Shown here: positions 18,667-27,779 of the stretch, piece by piece | How the letters are laid out: every line of letters begins with the position of its first letter | How positions within the stretch are numbered: the first letter of the stretch is position 1 | NCBI GenBank assembly: GCA_016704465.1 | Contig: JADJAD010000014.1 | Span: forward strand, 231,977-295,976 | Direction of reading: 5' to 3' | Length of the DNA: 64,000 bases | Source of the DNA: Gemmatimonadota bacterium | GTDB taxonomy: Bacteria; Gemmatimonadota; Gemmatimonadetes; Gemmatimonadales; Gemmatimonadaceae | Position numbers and translations under genes: made by a program | Notes under the pieces: model-generated | Seen by the model: the letters and a program-made list of their open reading frames with translations, nothing else | Told to the model about the DNA's origin: nothing | Database searches by the model: none

Positions 18667-19929
18667 CTAGTGCGCCCCCGCCTCCGCGTCGGCGACCGCC
18701 TCTTTCCCGAGCAGCCGCTTCGCCACAGTCCCCACCGTCAGCCCTTGCACCAGGATCGAGAAGCAGACGAGTACATACGCCACCGCCAACAGGGTGACAC
18801 GCAGCGGGTCGGACGGCAGCGCCAGCGCCAGTGCGATCGAGATCCCGCCGCGAACCCCCGCCCATGTGATGAGGCCAATGCTCCCCGCGGGCCAGTCGAG
18901 CCGGCGCCGAATCGGTGCCAGCGCCCCAACCACCGACAGCCATCTCGCCGCCAGCACCACCGGAATCAGCAGTGCCCCGAGCAGCAGCCCCACCGGCTGC
19001 AGGTCGATCACGAGGATCTCGACGCCGATGAGCACGAACAGCCCGGCGTTGAGGAACTCGTCGATCAGCTCCCAGAAGTCGTCGAGACGCTGCTTGGTGC
19101 GCGACGAGATGACATGGTCGCTCCCCTGCCGCCCGATCATCAGCCCGAGCACGACCATGCCGAGCACCCCGGAGACGTGCAGGTGCCGCGCCAGGGTGAA
19201 GCCACCGAAGGCGAGCGCCAACGTCAGCAGGATCTCGGTCTGGTACTCGTCAATCTGCTGCAGCAGCTGCACCCCGATCCAACCGAGGACAAAGCCGTAC
19301 GCCAGGCCGCCTCCGACCTCCACGGCCAGCAGCCGCGCGATCTCCCCCCCACTCGGCGCGTCGCCACTCCGGATGGCCGTCAGCACGACGAGAAAGAGCA
19401 CGACCCCGATGCCGTCGTTGAACAGCGACTCGCCGGCAATGGTACGCTGCAGCGCACGGGGAACTCCAGCGCGCCGCAGCAGCGCCGAGACGGCGATGGG
19501 GTCGGTGGGGGCGATCAGGACGCCAAACGCCAATGCCCACAGCACCGGGATCGCCACGCCGACGAGCATCCCGAGTCCAACGAGGGCGAGCGCCACCAAC
19601 GCGGCACAGATCACTGTCCCCACCGTGGCGAGCACCACGACCGGTGCCCCCTGCGCCTTCAATTCGTTGAAGTTCACGTGCAGAGACGCCGCGAACAGGA
19701 GCAGACCCAGCATGCCGTCGAGCAGCGTCTCGCCAAAGTCGACGTCTAGCAGGAAGGCGGTGACCGGTTGCAGGTCCACCAGCCCCGCCAACCCGGCCCC
19801 CTTGAGCGCGAGGGCGCTGACGAGGGCAATGATGAGCAACCCGATCGCGGGCGGGTACCGAAGAAACCGCGCGTTGATGAAGGCCAACACCGCGGTGAGC
19901 GCCAGCATGATCGCGACAATTTCAAGCAC
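18667..19929 (-). CDS. Na+/H+ antiporter, CPA1 (NhaP-type)
   Basis: A 420-residue membrane protein with about 12 hydrophobic segments. CPA1 motifs are present: APTDPIAVSALLRRAGVP, GESLFNDGIGVVLFLVVL and WAGVRGGISIALALALP. The paired DP and ND acidic residues form the cation site in this family. The protein exchanges cytosolic Na+ (or K+) for H+ and supports pH and salt homeostasis at the inner membrane. There is no long cytosolic C-terminal domain, only a short LLGKEAVADAEAGAH tail. The 3' end lies inside a 12-bp tandem repeat, so that tail may vary between strains. Ion preference cannot be read from the sequence. Confidence 0.92.
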   Translation of the reverse strand: MLEIVAIMLALTAVLAFINARFLRYPPAIGLLIIALVSALALKGAGLAGLVDLQPVTAFLLDVDFGETLLDGMLGLLLFAASLHVNFNELKAQGAPVVVLATVGTVICAALVALALVGLGMLVGVAIPVLWALAFGVLIAPTDPIAVSALLRRAGVPRALQRTIAGESLFNDGIGVVLFLVVLTAIRSGDAPSGGEIARLLAVEVGGGLAYGFVLGWIGVQLLQQIDEYQTEILLTLALAFGGFTLARHLHVSGVLGMVVLGLMIGRQGSDHVISSRTKQRLDDFWELIDEFLNAGLFVLIGVEILVIDLQPVGLLLGALLIPVVLAARWLSVVGALAPIRRRLDWPAGSIGLITWAGVRGGISIALALALPSDPLRVTLLAVAYVLVCFSILVQGLTVGTVAKRLLGKEAVADAEAGAH

Positions 19930-20038
19930 GACGGGATGGATGGAGGGCGGACCAGCAATCGCGACGAGACGACGCTCCTCCCTCGACGCGACCGACCCAA
20001 TCTACTCCCGTCCCCCGTCTCCCGTCTCCCGTCCAGTC

Positions 20039-20944
20039 TCACACTGCCACATCCTCCAACCCCCAATTCTCCAACCTCAGCGTCATGCCGTGAACTACGC
20101 CCGATCCCGTGGCAATGGCCAGCTTGCGCCGTCGCACGTCCTCCCGGAACGCCTCGCGCGACTGGTCGGCGACGGCGTTGGCAATCACTCGCCGCAGTTC
20201 GGGCTCGGACCTCACACGCGCGGCCTTGATGGTGTCCATCGCCTGTCGCTTGATGCTGCCGTTCTGGACGTGAATGTCGAAGCACAGCGCGAGCCCCAGC
20301 TCCGTGGTGAGCCCGAGGCTTCGGAAGGTTCGCTTGGCCGGGGTCATGTACTGCGCGAAGGCGATGCGACGCTGGATCGCCTGCACCTCGGACATGGAGC
20401 CGAGGCGATCGAAGGCAATGCGCCACGGATCCACCAGCCGGTGCTTTGCTGGTGGGATGCTGAGGCGGTCGCAGAAGGCGACCTGTTGCTCGAGCGGTAT
20501 CGTGCGCATGCGCTCGAGGTCCCGGGTCAGGTCCACGAAGGCCGACCGGATCATCCCGGGATGCTCGCGGGCCACGGTATCGAGGATCTGCTGCACGAGT
20601 CCGAACTTGACCGTGAAGCCGATGATGCCCCAGGTGAGCCCGGCGCCATCGAAGTTGCCGACGGCCAGGGTGTAGCCGTGCCCCTCGATTGCGGCGGTCA
20701 GCTGCAATGCGCGCTCTTCCAGCGTCGGCACGGGCTGCCCCGTGAGGCGCGGCCACAGGTCAAAGTCGACGAGGCCGGTGACCGGCAGCGCGTTGAGCTT
20801 CTGGTACTGCTTGAGCGCAGCCTCGGTGTTGCCCCCGAAAATGCCGTCGGGCGCATCGAGCGGGATGCTGAGCTGCTGCAGCTTGACCTGTACCTGCTGC
20901 ACATACACCCCGCGTGCGCCGCGGGCCAGGAGCGTTCTCGCCAT
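20039..20944 (-). CDS. Peptidoglycan-binding domain protein with lysozyme/chitosanase-like C-terminal domain
   Basis: About 301 residues from ATG 20944; the frame is open further upstream but those residues look non-coding. Residues about 10-65 form a PG_binding_1 domain (RGVYVQQVQVKLQQL...DGIFGGNTEAALKQYQ...LPVTGLVDFDLWPRL). The remainder contains VGNFDGAGLTWGIIGFT, resembling the substrate-binding edge of lysozyme-like or GH46 chitosanase-like enzymes, and LCFDIHVQNGSIKRQAMD. No signal peptide is apparent, so it may leave the cell through lysis or another route, or the start is wrong. Cell-wall binding is well supported; hydrolysis is inferred and no catalytic Glu/Asp pair was assigned. Confidence 0.6.
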   Translation of the reverse strand: MARTLLARGARGVYVQQVQVKLQQLSIPLDAPDGIFGGNTEAALKQYQKLNALPVTGLVDFDLWPRLTGQPVPTLEERALQLTAAIEGHGYTLAVGNFDGAGLTWGIIGFTVKFGLVQQILDTVAREHPGMIRSAFVDLTRDLERMRTIPLEQQVAFCDRLSIPPAKHRLVDPWRIAFDRLGSMSEVQAIQRRIAFAQYMTPAKRTFRSLGLTTELGLALCFDIHVQNGSIKRQAMDTIKAARVRSEPELRRVIANAVADQSREAFREDVRRRKLAIATGSGVVHGMTLRLENWGLEDVAV

Positions 20945-21357
20945 GAAGGCCGTCCGTGGGAGGGAAACGAGGCGCGCCGATCGAGTCGGCGCCCCATACC
21001 ATAGGGCCTCACGACCAGTTCCGCGAGGCGGACACGTCGCCGCGACGTCACGGACGACGGCGCAATGCGAGCGCCGACTTGTGATCCAGCGCACGCTGCC
21101 GGCGTGTTGAAAGTGCGCAACCACCCGGCACCACGCGTGTACAGCAAGGACGTCATGCCGATGGCGACGTGCGTCCAGCCTATCTTCTGAATACGCGGAC
21201 TCATCCGTGTGAATGCCCGGATCGACGCGTGATCGCTTAGGCTATTGGAGAACGGTTCGCCGTGTGTGCAGCGCATCGGGGGGCCCGGCGCTTCGGGATC
21301 GGGGTCGTGCCTCGTCGATGTGTCCTGATGCTGAACCCTGCGATACAGGAGCATTCC
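20945..21357. other. Divergent intergenic region
   Basis: About 410 bases between divergent genes (peptidoglycan-binding protein on minus, small lipoprotein on plus). It should hold both promoters. No repeat, hairpin or clear promoter was recognised, and open frames here lack start signals. Confidence 0.5.
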
Positions 21358-21822
21358 ATGAATCACATACTCTCGCCAGTTGTGCGCGTCGTCACACTCG
21401 CCACGCTGTTCGCTGCCTGCTCGAGCGCGTCCACCACGAATCCGGACGGCGCGTCGGCCAACGGCGCGGCGAACGTGAACGTCACCGCGACCGTCTCGCA
21501 GTCCGTGAGCCTCTCACCGGTGAGCCCCACCTCGGGGACGAACGTCACGGTGCGCTCGGTCCTCACGAACCGCGGGACCAGCAGCTTCGAGTTGGACAGC
21601 CGCGTCTGCGGCCTGGACTACGCGGGTTCGCTGTCCCTCACCCTACCGCCAGGATTGCTCCAGTGTCTCGCCTACAGCCAGCGACGGACCATTCTCCCCG
21701 GCGACTCGGTCGTGACACTCGACTACCAGCGAGTCGTTTCGCCCGCTGGCGCCTATACGCTGCGCGTCAAGCACGCCGTGCAGCCGGAGGCGTGGGCGGA
21801 ACTGCAGGTGCAGGTGCGTTAG
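21358..21822 (+). CDS. Small lipoprotein of unknown function
   Basis: A 154-residue protein from ATG 21358, preceded by ACAGGAGC as Shine-Dalgarno. The signal peptide ends in LATLFAACSS, a lipobox, so it is a likely lipoprotein. After a low-complexity TTNPDGASANGAANVNVT linker the domain looks like one beta-sandwich: VTVRSVLTNRGTSSFELD, then RRTILPGDSVVTLDYQRV, then GAYTLRVKH. This resembles intracellular-protease-inhibitor-like or CARDB-like Ig folds, but no family was recognised with confidence. The SnoaL-like gene starts 20 nt downstream on the same strand, so the two may be cotranscribed. Confidence 0.7.
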   Translation: MNHILSPVVRVVTLATLFAACSSASTTNPDGASANGAANVNVTATVSQSVSLSPVSPTSGTNVTVRSVLTNRGTSSFELDSRVCGLDYAGSLSLTLPPGLLQCLAYSQRRTILPGDSVVTLDYQRVVSPAGAYTLRVKHAVQPEAWAELQVQVR

Positions 21823-21842
21823 GGCGGACGGCGGAGGCGCAC

Positions 21843-22370
21843 ATGCACAACGTCGAGGGGGCGGAGGGGCGATCGCCGCGAACGCGTTGTCCCATCCGTT
21901 CCCTCGCCCCGCTCTTGCTGGTGATGCTCGCGACGCCTGCGGCCGCCCAATCGCCGCCGGCGACCGACCGTGGCGGCGTGACGGTGGCCGCCGGGGTACG
22001 CGCGGCGCTCGACTCGTTCATCGTGGACTTCAACAACCTCGACTCCGCACGATTCACTGCGCGGTGGGCCGAGGGGGCGAGCGCGGTGCTTCCCTTTCCC
22101 GACACGCCCCACCGGCTCGATGGTCGCGACGCGGTCCTGGCGCGCTTCATGTCGTACTTCGCGCAGATGCGCCGGGAGCGCTCAGGCCCCCCGTTCCTCT
22201 TCATGGTGCTGCACCACGTGCGCATCGACACGTTGGGAGATGACGCGGCGCTGGTGGCGTACGAGTTCAGCGCGGCGGAGCGAGTCCATCGGCGCTCGCT
22301 GGTCATGGTGCGGGACGACGCGGGTGCGTGGAAGGTCCTGCAGATGCACGGCTCGTCCGGCATGCCGTGA
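21843..22370 (+). CDS. Secreted SnoaL/DUF4440-like protein
   Basis: A 175-residue protein with a signal peptide (IRSLAPLLLVMLATPAAAQS). The mature part matches the NTF2-like cone fold of the DUF4440/SnoaL group: ALDSFIVDFNNLDSARFTARWAEGASAVLPFPD, then GRDAVLARFMSYFA, then WKVLQMHGSSGMP at the end. Members with this layout are often periplasmic and of unknown substrate; some are isomerases or ketosteroid-binding proteins. It follows the small lipoprotein closely on the same strand. Function cannot be assigned more closely. Confidence 0.75.
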   Translation: MHNVEGAEGRSPRTRCPIRSLAPLLLVMLATPAAAQSPPATDRGGVTVAAGVRAALDSFIVDFNNLDSARFTARWAEGASAVLPFPDTPHRLDGRDAVLARFMSYFAQMRRERSGPPFLFMVLHHVRIDTLGDDAALVAYEFSAAERVHRRSLVMVRDDAGAWKVLQMHGSSGMP

Positions 22371-22416
22371 GGGCGCGCGGTCGCCCGCAGACACGGCGCG
22401 CCGCGCGCCCGGCAGC

Positions 22417-23346
22417 CTAACGAATCCAGGCGTCCGGGATGTCCGGGCCCGCACTCGTCGTGAGGCGCCGCAGCCCGGTACCGTCGGCGTGCACCACGTA
22501 GATCTCCTCGTCACCATCCCGGTCACTGCTGAAGGCGATGCGCGCGCCATCTGGCGACCAGACCGGATAGCGATCGTTCGACGCGTGTGTCGTGACGGCC
22601 GTCAGCTGCGACCCGTCGGCGTTCATGACATAGATGTCGGCGGTGGCGCCGCGATAGGCGTGAAATGCCATCAACGCGCCGTCGGGCGACCAGACGACCC
22701 GGGCCCCCTTCTCCGTCCCGTCGCTGGTCAGGCGCGTCACCGCGCTGCCGTCGGCCCGCATGACGAAAAGCTCACGCACCCCGTCGCGTTCCGATACGAA
22801 GGCGATGCGTGATCCGTCGGGCGACCACGCCCCGCCAAGGTCATCGCCGCCGTTGATGGTCAGCCGAGTTTGGTTCGCCCCATCGGCTCGCATCACGTAG
22901 AGCTCGAAATTGCGGTCGCGGAACGACGTGAAGAGGACGCGCGTCCCGTCAGGGGACCAACGCGGATACCCGTTGGCGCCACCGCCGCTCGTCAACTGCA
23001 CCAGCCCGGTGCCAGTGGTACCGACCACGTACACCTGGTACGTCCCCGTGCGGTTCGACATGAAGGCGAGGTCGAAGCCGTCGGGCGAGAAGTCGCCGTG
23101 CTGACTGATGGCTGCCTGCGCGGTGATCGAACGCTGTCCGCTCCCGTCGGCGTTCATCACGTGCAGGTCGAAGGTGCCGTGTCTCGCCGAGGAGAAGACG
23201 ATCTGGTTCCCCACGCGCCCCGCCTGCACCCTCGGCGTGACGACCGTCTCGCCGCCACACGCCACGAGCGAGATACTGCCAGCGAGCGCGCACACGCGTG
23301 CGACCGCTTGCAGCCAAGACAAGCGGGGGCGCTGCACGGCTCCCAT
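22417..23346 (-). CDS. TolB-like beta-propeller lipoprotein (PD40 repeats)
   Basis: About 309 residues from ATG 23346. The frame continues upstream to 23613, but MGAVQRPRLSW followed by the hydrophobic stretch and lipobox SISLVACGG makes 23346 the likely start. The mature part is a chain of PD40/WD40-like blades, each with a SPDG core (DFSPDGFDLAF, RWSPDGTRVLF, AWSPDGSRIAF, VWSPDGALMAF, VWSPDGARIAF) and ADG turns (MNADGSGQ, MRADGANQ). TolB-like propellers bind protein or peptide partners in the periplasm. This stand-alone lipoprotein form is common in this kind of genome, and its ligand is unknown. The stop codon lies in a CGTTAGGC octamer. Confidence 0.85.
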   Translation of the reverse strand: MGAVQRPRLSWLQAVARVCALAGSISLVACGGETVVTPRVQAGRVGNQIVFSSARHGTFDLHVMNADGSGQRSITAQAAISQHGDFSPDGFDLAFMSNRTGTYQVYVVGTTGTGLVQLTSGGGANGYPRWSPDGTRVLFTSFRDRNFELYVMRADGANQTRLTINGGDDLGGAWSPDGSRIAFVSERDGVRELFVMRADGSAVTRLTSDGTEKGARVVWSPDGALMAFHAYRGATADIYVMNADGSQLTAVTTHASNDRYPVWSPDGARIAFSSDRDGDEEIYVVHADGTGLRRLTTSAGPDIPDAWIR

Positions 23347-23402
23347 CGCGGCCACGTCGCCGTCCAACGTCGCGCTGGGCCTGCGGAAAGACACGACGAG
23401 AC

Positions 23403-23666
23403 TCACTTCCCAGGCGGATCCTTCGCGTCGGCGCGATCCCGCTCCCGCGATCGCACCGGACCTCCGTGCCATGGACCCGCCCCGAGTCCACGGTATGGTC
23501 CGCGGGACCCCGACCCCACTTCCGGCGACTTGCGCGCCTGCTCGGCCTGCTGCTCCCTGCGCAACGCCTCGATATCGGGTGTGCCGCGCCGGTAGAACAG
23601 AATCGCGAACCACACGGCGCCGGTCACGAATCCGGTGCTGAGCGCCCAGATGACGACCTCGGTCAT
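23403..23666 (-). CDS. Small single-pass membrane protein
   Basis: About 87 residues. Two in-frame ATGs exist, 23672 and 23666. The Shine-Dalgarno GAGGAGG abuts the first ATG directly but lies 6 nt from the second, so 23666 (MTEVVIWALS) is preferred. One N-terminal transmembrane helix (VVIWALSTGFVTGAVWFAILF) is followed by a charged, probably cytosolic segment rich in Arg and Glu (EALRREQQAEQARKSP). It lies between the TolB-like lipoprotein and the AI-2E-type permease on the same strand. No family was recognised. Confidence 0.6.
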   Translation of the reverse strand: MTEVVIWALSTGFVTGAVWFAILFYRRGTPDIEALRREQQAEQARKSPEVGSGSRGPYRGLGAGPWHGGPVRSRERDRADAKDPPGK

Positions 23667-23714
23667 GTCCATCCTCCTCGTGCAGCCGGTGTCTCCCGGT
23701 CGTTGCCCACGCCC

Positions 23715-24896
23715 CTACGCTTGCGGCTTCACGGACGATTCGCCTGCGGCCGGCGGTCCACTCGCCTCGACCACGCCGGAGGGCTCGGCACGCGATGGCG
23801 ACGCCGACGACGCGAGCGTGTGCCCAGGCCCCGCTTCACCGTCGGCGAACAGCGACCACGCCGTCATGAAGAGCGCCGCAATCACCGGCCCCACGACAAA
23901 GCCGTTGATCCCGATGAGCGCGATCCCGCCGATGGTGGACAGCAGGATCACGTAGTCGGGCATGCGCGTGTCACGCCCCACCAGGATCGGACGCAGCAGG
24001 TTGTCCACCGAGCCGATGCCGAGCGCGCAGAACAGCACCAGGCCCACGCTCTTCCACACCGCACCGATCGCCGCCAGGTACAGCGCCGCGGGAATCCAGA
24101 CGATGGCCGCCCCAATCGCCGGAAGCAGCGAGAGAATCGCCATCAGCACCCCCCACAACAGCGCACCCTGCACCCCCAGCACCGCCAGCGCCGCCCCGCC
24201 TAACGCCCCCTGCACCGCCGCCACGACCACGTTCCCCTTGACCGTCGCGCGCGTCACGATGCCCACGCGATTCAGCAGGAAGTGCGCATGACGACGCGAG
24301 AGCGGCATGGCACGACGCAGCATCGCGGTCAGCTTGCGGCCGTCGCGCAGGAGGAAGAAGAGCAGGTACAGCATGATGCCATAGCTGACCAGGAACGACA
24401 GCGTGTTCTGCCCGGCGCTCAGCGCGATCGTCGCCAGCGCCTGGCTCCCCGTTGCTGCCACCTGCTCCAACCGCTGCTGCGCGCCGGCCGGATCGCCGAG
24501 CCCCGCGCGGTTCAACAGGTCCACGAACCACCCCGGGGCAACATCCAGGACCTTCTGGAAGAGCGCGGCGAAGTCGATGCCACCCGTCCGCACCCGCGTC
24601 GACAACTCGAGCAGGTTCTGCACGAGGACGATCCCGATCGCCGTGAGTGGCAGGATCACCGAGACGAGGGTGATGAGGACGGTCGTGGCAGCGGCCAGGT
24701 TGCGCCGCTTGTGCGTCATCCCACCGAGTCGGCGATACAACGGATGGAACAGCATCGCCAGCGCCACCGCCCAGAGCAGCGCCCCGAAGAACGGGAGCAG
24801 CAGCGCGATGAACGCCACGGTGAGGATGCCGAGCAGGAGGAGAAATGCGCCCCGCTCAAGCGCCGGCGTTCGAAGCGATCCGAATGGCTGGGTCAC
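23715..24896 (-). CDS. AI-2E family (YdiK/PerM-type) membrane transporter
   Basis: A 393-residue protein with about eight membrane segments arranged as in PF01594: an N-terminal pair (AFLLLLGILTVAFIALLLPF), a central non-membrane region (about 110-165), the conserved YGIMLYLLFFLLRDG, then GALLWGVLMAILSLLPAIGA and IGGIALIGINGFVVGPVIAALF. The family was named for autoinducer-2 export, but members transport various substrates, including Na+/H+ exchange, so the cargo is open. The Ala/Glu-rich tail after the last helix looks disordered. Confidence 0.88.
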   Translation of the reverse strand: MTQPFGSLRTPALERGAFLLLLGILTVAFIALLLPFFGALLWAVALAMLFHPLYRRLGGMTHKRRNLAAATTVLITLVSVILPLTAIGIVLVQNLLELSTRVRTGGIDFAALFQKVLDVAPGWFVDLLNRAGLGDPAGAQQRLEQVAATGSQALATIALSAGQNTLSFLVSYGIMLYLLFFLLRDGRKLTAMLRRAMPLSRRHAHFLLNRVGIVTRATVKGNVVVAAVQGALGGAALAVLGVQGALLWGVLMAILSLLPAIGAAIVWIPAALYLAAIGAVWKSVGLVLFCALGIGSVDNLLRPILVGRDTRMPDYVILLSTIGGIALIGINGFVVGPVIAALFMTAWSLFADGEAGPGHTLASSASPSRAEPSGVVEASGPPAAGESSVKPQA

Positions 24897-24998
24897 GAAA
24901 CTCCCTGGCTGCAGGTTGGCGGCGAAAGCTAAGGCAGCCCTACCCCGCCGCGTACCGATGCGCCGTGTATTCCCCCTCCGTGGTGCGGAGGCACGCGC

Positions 24999-26213
24999 TC
25001 ACGGCGCCGCACCGAGCAGGTCGTGGCGTGGCCACTCCCAGTTGGGGACCGGATGGGGACACGACGCCGACGACCGTGCCTCGATGCTGGCGAAGCTCCC
25101 CTCCCCCTCGCCGAAGCGCAGGTCCGACACGGTGACGTCGCCGTTGGCGCCCCGCCGCCAGATCGGCACCCGGATGAATCGCAGTGCGGCCGCGGCCTCG
25201 CAGTTGCCCGCGGCAATCTGGCGAAGTTCCGACACGGGGGCACTCCAACTCCCTCCCCACGCGATGGCGGGCGTCGGCGCCAGATCGCTGGTGCCGACGC
25301 GCGACAACCCGCGCGCGTCGGACCGGCAGGCTGCGGCGGGGTACACGCGCCACGCGGGCGCTACGGTCGCGCTCGACACGCGGTAGACCCCGTCCCGCTC
25401 GCTGACCACCAGCGCCGAGAGGCACAACGGATTGCCCGGCGAAGGCGCCAGCACCACGTCCCGGAACGCCCCCCCCACTTCGCGCACCACCAGGCGACGC
25501 GACACTCCCGCCGCGGTGAAGAACACCCCCTCCAGCGTGAGCCACCCGAGCACCGCCAACGCAGCCCGTGACGCTGGGGCGACCGTCCGCATGACCGCCA
25601 GCCAGAGTACCGCCCCACCGGTCAAGACCGCCGCAACCCCCGTCCCCACCATGTCCATCCGCCAGGCGGCCACCAGGATGCCCGTCAGGAGCAAGCCCCC
25701 GAGCACGCGCCACGCCACCCGCCGGGCAATGAAGATCAACGGCGGGAGCGCCACGATCCAGAGCCACGGCTCCACGATGAACACGGCGTCCCCGTAGAAC
25801 CAGCGGGTGTCGAACGGCCAGAACGGATGGACCCCGTAGCTGTTCGTATAGTCGAGCACCAGGTGAGAGCCGGTGCCGACGAGAGCCAGCCAGAGCAGCG
25901 GACGCGAGAACGCATGGGTGCGCAGCTGGCGGCGCATCGCCAGCGCAAGCGCCCAGACGACGACTGCACCGACCACGGCGAAGAGGATGGTGTGGGTGTG
26001 CCCACGGTGATGCAGCAGGTATCCCAGCTTGCCCATGCCTAGGGACGCGCCAGAGTACACCAGGTCGCCATCGGGCAGCTCGGCGCTCAGGATACCGATT
26101 GTGAACGCCGCGCGCCGAAACGTCGTCGGAGGCTCGCCGGTGCGCCGTTCGACCAGGCGAATGGTCGTGGCGGCGAGCAGGGCGCCAGCGAGGGCGTGGG
26201 TCACGTTGTCCAT
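24999..26213 (-). CDS. YdjM/DUF457-type membrane-bound metal-dependent hydrolase
   Basis: A 404-residue protein. The N-terminal half matches the DUF457/YdjM family: MDNVTHALAGALLA, ELPDGDLV, LLHHRGHTHTILFAVVG, GSHLVLDYTNSYG and HPFWPFDTRWFYGDAVF. The His and Asp residues in HHRGHTH, SHLVLDYTN and PDGD are the predicted metal ligands of this membrane-embedded hydrolase family. Several transmembrane helices span about residues 80-235. A C-terminal domain of about 170 residues is probably extracytoplasmic (IWRRGANGDVTVSDLRFGEG). The substrate is unknown; membrane lipids are a common suggestion for this family. Confidence 0.85.
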   Translation of the reverse strand: MDNVTHALAGALLAATTIRLVERRTGEPPTTFRRAAFTIGILSAELPDGDLVYSGASLGMGKLGYLLHHRGHTHTILFAVVGAVVVWALALAMRRQLRTHAFSRPLLWLALVGTGSHLVLDYTNSYGVHPFWPFDTRWFYGDAVFIVEPWLWIVALPPLIFIARRVAWRVLGGLLLTGILVAAWRMDMVGTGVAAVLTGGAVLWLAVMRTVAPASRAALAVLGWLTLEGVFFTAAGVSRRLVVREVGGAFRDVVLAPSPGNPLCLSALVVSERDGVYRVSSATVAPAWRVYPAAACRSDARGLSRVGTSDLAPTPAIAWGGSWSAPVSELRQIAAGNCEAAAALRFIRVPIWRRGANGDVTVSDLRFGEGEGSFASIEARSSASCPHPVPNWEWPRHDLLGAAP

Positions 26214-26362
26214 CAGGGAAGCATACCGGTGGGAACCGCCCAGCTCCTAGACTCTCCGGCGATCACCGCGGCGACGCACGCCCGCTCCCGGGGGGCAGTG
26301 CGTCGGGCCTGGCGCAGCCGCGTGCGTTCGACACAGACCGCACGAGGCGACAGGCGGCGTTC

Positions 26363-26596
26363 TTACTGATCGTGCCAATGTCCGTGCTCTGGCGACCAGA
26401 CACGCCCGGCCGGGGCACTCCCCCGATGCGTCGCGGCCCACACAAAGGCGGCGACTGCCAGGATGCCGGCCGCGATGAGGACCCGTCGCCTAAGCACCTG
26501 TTGCTTCAGCTGTACGACCTTGGCCTCCTGCGCCAGTTCGGCGCGGCGGCGGCGCTCCTCCCGCTTGTCGATCCCGGTCCCGGCTCCAGGTGTCAT
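26363..26596 (-). CDS. 77-residue single-pass membrane protein ending in HGHWHDQ
   Basis: Starts at ATG 26596 with GAGGGAG just upstream on the minus strand. It has a charged N-terminal coiled region (KREERRRRAELAQEAKVVQL), one transmembrane helix (VLIAAGILAVAAFVWAAT) and a short exposed tail GRVWSPEHGHWHDQ. The clustered His residues in the tail could bind a metal or a membrane partner, which is inference. No family with known function was recognised. Confidence 0.6.
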   Translation of the reverse strand: MTPGAGTGIDKREERRRRAELAQEAKVVQLKQQVLRRRVLIAAGILAVAAFVWAATHRGSAPAGRVWSPEHGHWHDQ

Positions 26597-26833
26597 GGCT
26601 CCCTCGATCGTCGCATGTCTCGTCGTCGTACGGTCAGCGGCTCGCATCGCATGGCGATGCCACCCTGGCGACCCACTGCCCGGGTTGATAACCCATCCGG
26701 CGGATGGACGGAAGCCCTGCATCGCGACCGTCGGCGGCGCGCCCTTCGTTTCGGCGGCAGGCGGTCCTCGCAGCGCCGCGCTTCGACACGGTGGGGAGAC
26801 GCATAAGCACGCATGGCCCCAATGCGTCTCCGC

Positions 26834-27568
26834 TCACCGCACGAGCTGCAGCTCGAAGGCTGGGCCGAGGATGATGCGCACCACCCGGTGCGGCGCCGTG
26901 CGCGAGACATGCACGGTGCTGCGGCTGCGCTCCGCACGCATCTCCACGCGCCACGTATCGAAGTGGCCCGCCGGAACGGTCGTCGTGTCGGCCCCCAGCA
27001 CTCGGAGCTGCCACGCGTCGATCGTTCCCTTGCCGCTCGCGAGGACGGGGATCACCAGCGACAGCGAGTCGCGCCATTTCACCGCCGACAGCAGCGGCAT
27101 CACGGCGTTATCGTCGATCGTCCCGCGCGCGACCGCGGTGTCGATCGTGACCGGTCCCGCCGGATGCGTCGGCGTGACCGCGGTGCCACGCACTCGCCCG
27201 TCGGCAAAGTCGAGCGCTATCTCCATCGACTTTCCCTGCATGACCCCCTCCTGCCGAAGGGAGCGCTCACTGAGGTCGGGGCCGAAGCGAATGACGCTCG
27301 ACTGGCTGACCATTGTTCCGATGGCGAGGGCGTCGCCGACCATCCAGCCGTCGCCGTCGCGCGCCATGGTCAGTCGCTGCCAACCCGACGGCTTGCCCTG
27401 CATCACAACCACGAAGGAGTCTCGCGAAGGCCGCATCCGCGCCGGATCGATGTGATCGCGGAGCGGTGTGACTGACTGCAGCGCTGCCACAGTCGTCGTG
27501 GCGACGATGAGCGGCAAGAGAGCCGTAGCAACCCGGACCCGGGCAGCGCGTGGTACGCGGGAGGACAT
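26834..27568 (-). CDS. Secreted protein, DUF3108-like
   Basis: About 244 residues from ATG 27568 (MSSRVPRAARVRVATALLPL...TTVAALQ signal peptide). The longer frame overlaps the divergent DinB gene and is not credible. The body is beta-rich with paired hydrophobic strands (DSFVVVMQGKPSGWQRLTM, DAWQLRVLGADTTTVPAGHFDTWRVEM, VVRIILGPAFELQLVR), and PAGHFDTWRVEM resembles DUF3108-type periplasmic proteins. Function is unknown. A 12-bp tandem repeat lies directly upstream of the start. Confidence 0.6.
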   Translation of the reverse strand: MSSRVPRAARVRVATALLPLIVATTTVAALQSVTPLRDHIDPARMRPSRDSFVVVMQGKPSGWQRLTMARDGDGWMVGDALAIGTMVSQSSVIRFGPDLSERSLRQEGVMQGKSMEIALDFADGRVRGTAVTPTHPAGPVTIDTAVARGTIDDNAVMPLLSAVKWRDSLSLVIPVLASGKGTIDAWQLRVLGADTTTVPAGHFDTWRVEMRAERSRSTVHVSRTAPHRVVRIILGPAFELQLVR

Positions 27569-27570
27569 GT

Positions 27571-27649
27571 TGGTGACGGAGAGGGTGACGACGAGGGTGA
27601 CGACGACGGTGTCGACGACGGTATCGACGACGGTATCGACGAGGGAGTC
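27571..27649. repeat. 12-bp tandem repeat upstream of the DUF3108-like gene
   Basis: GACGACGGTATC-type units occur at 27602, 27614, 27626 and 27638 (first and last with mismatches), preceded by GAC/GGTGAC-rich sequence from 27571. Read on minus it would encode a DTVV string, but that extension is probably untranslated because the gene start is at 27568. It lies in the promoter region shared with the divergent DinB gene. Confidence 0.8.
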
Positions 27650-27779
27650 CGCGAGCGCGCGCAGCGGCGCGCAGCTCAGACTACGGGACGCGTCGGCCCA
27701 GGTGTCACGCCATCCCGCGCGCCGCGCTATCGTTCCCGGACGCGATGTACCCGTGAACTCGACACCTGCGGAGCGCTGC

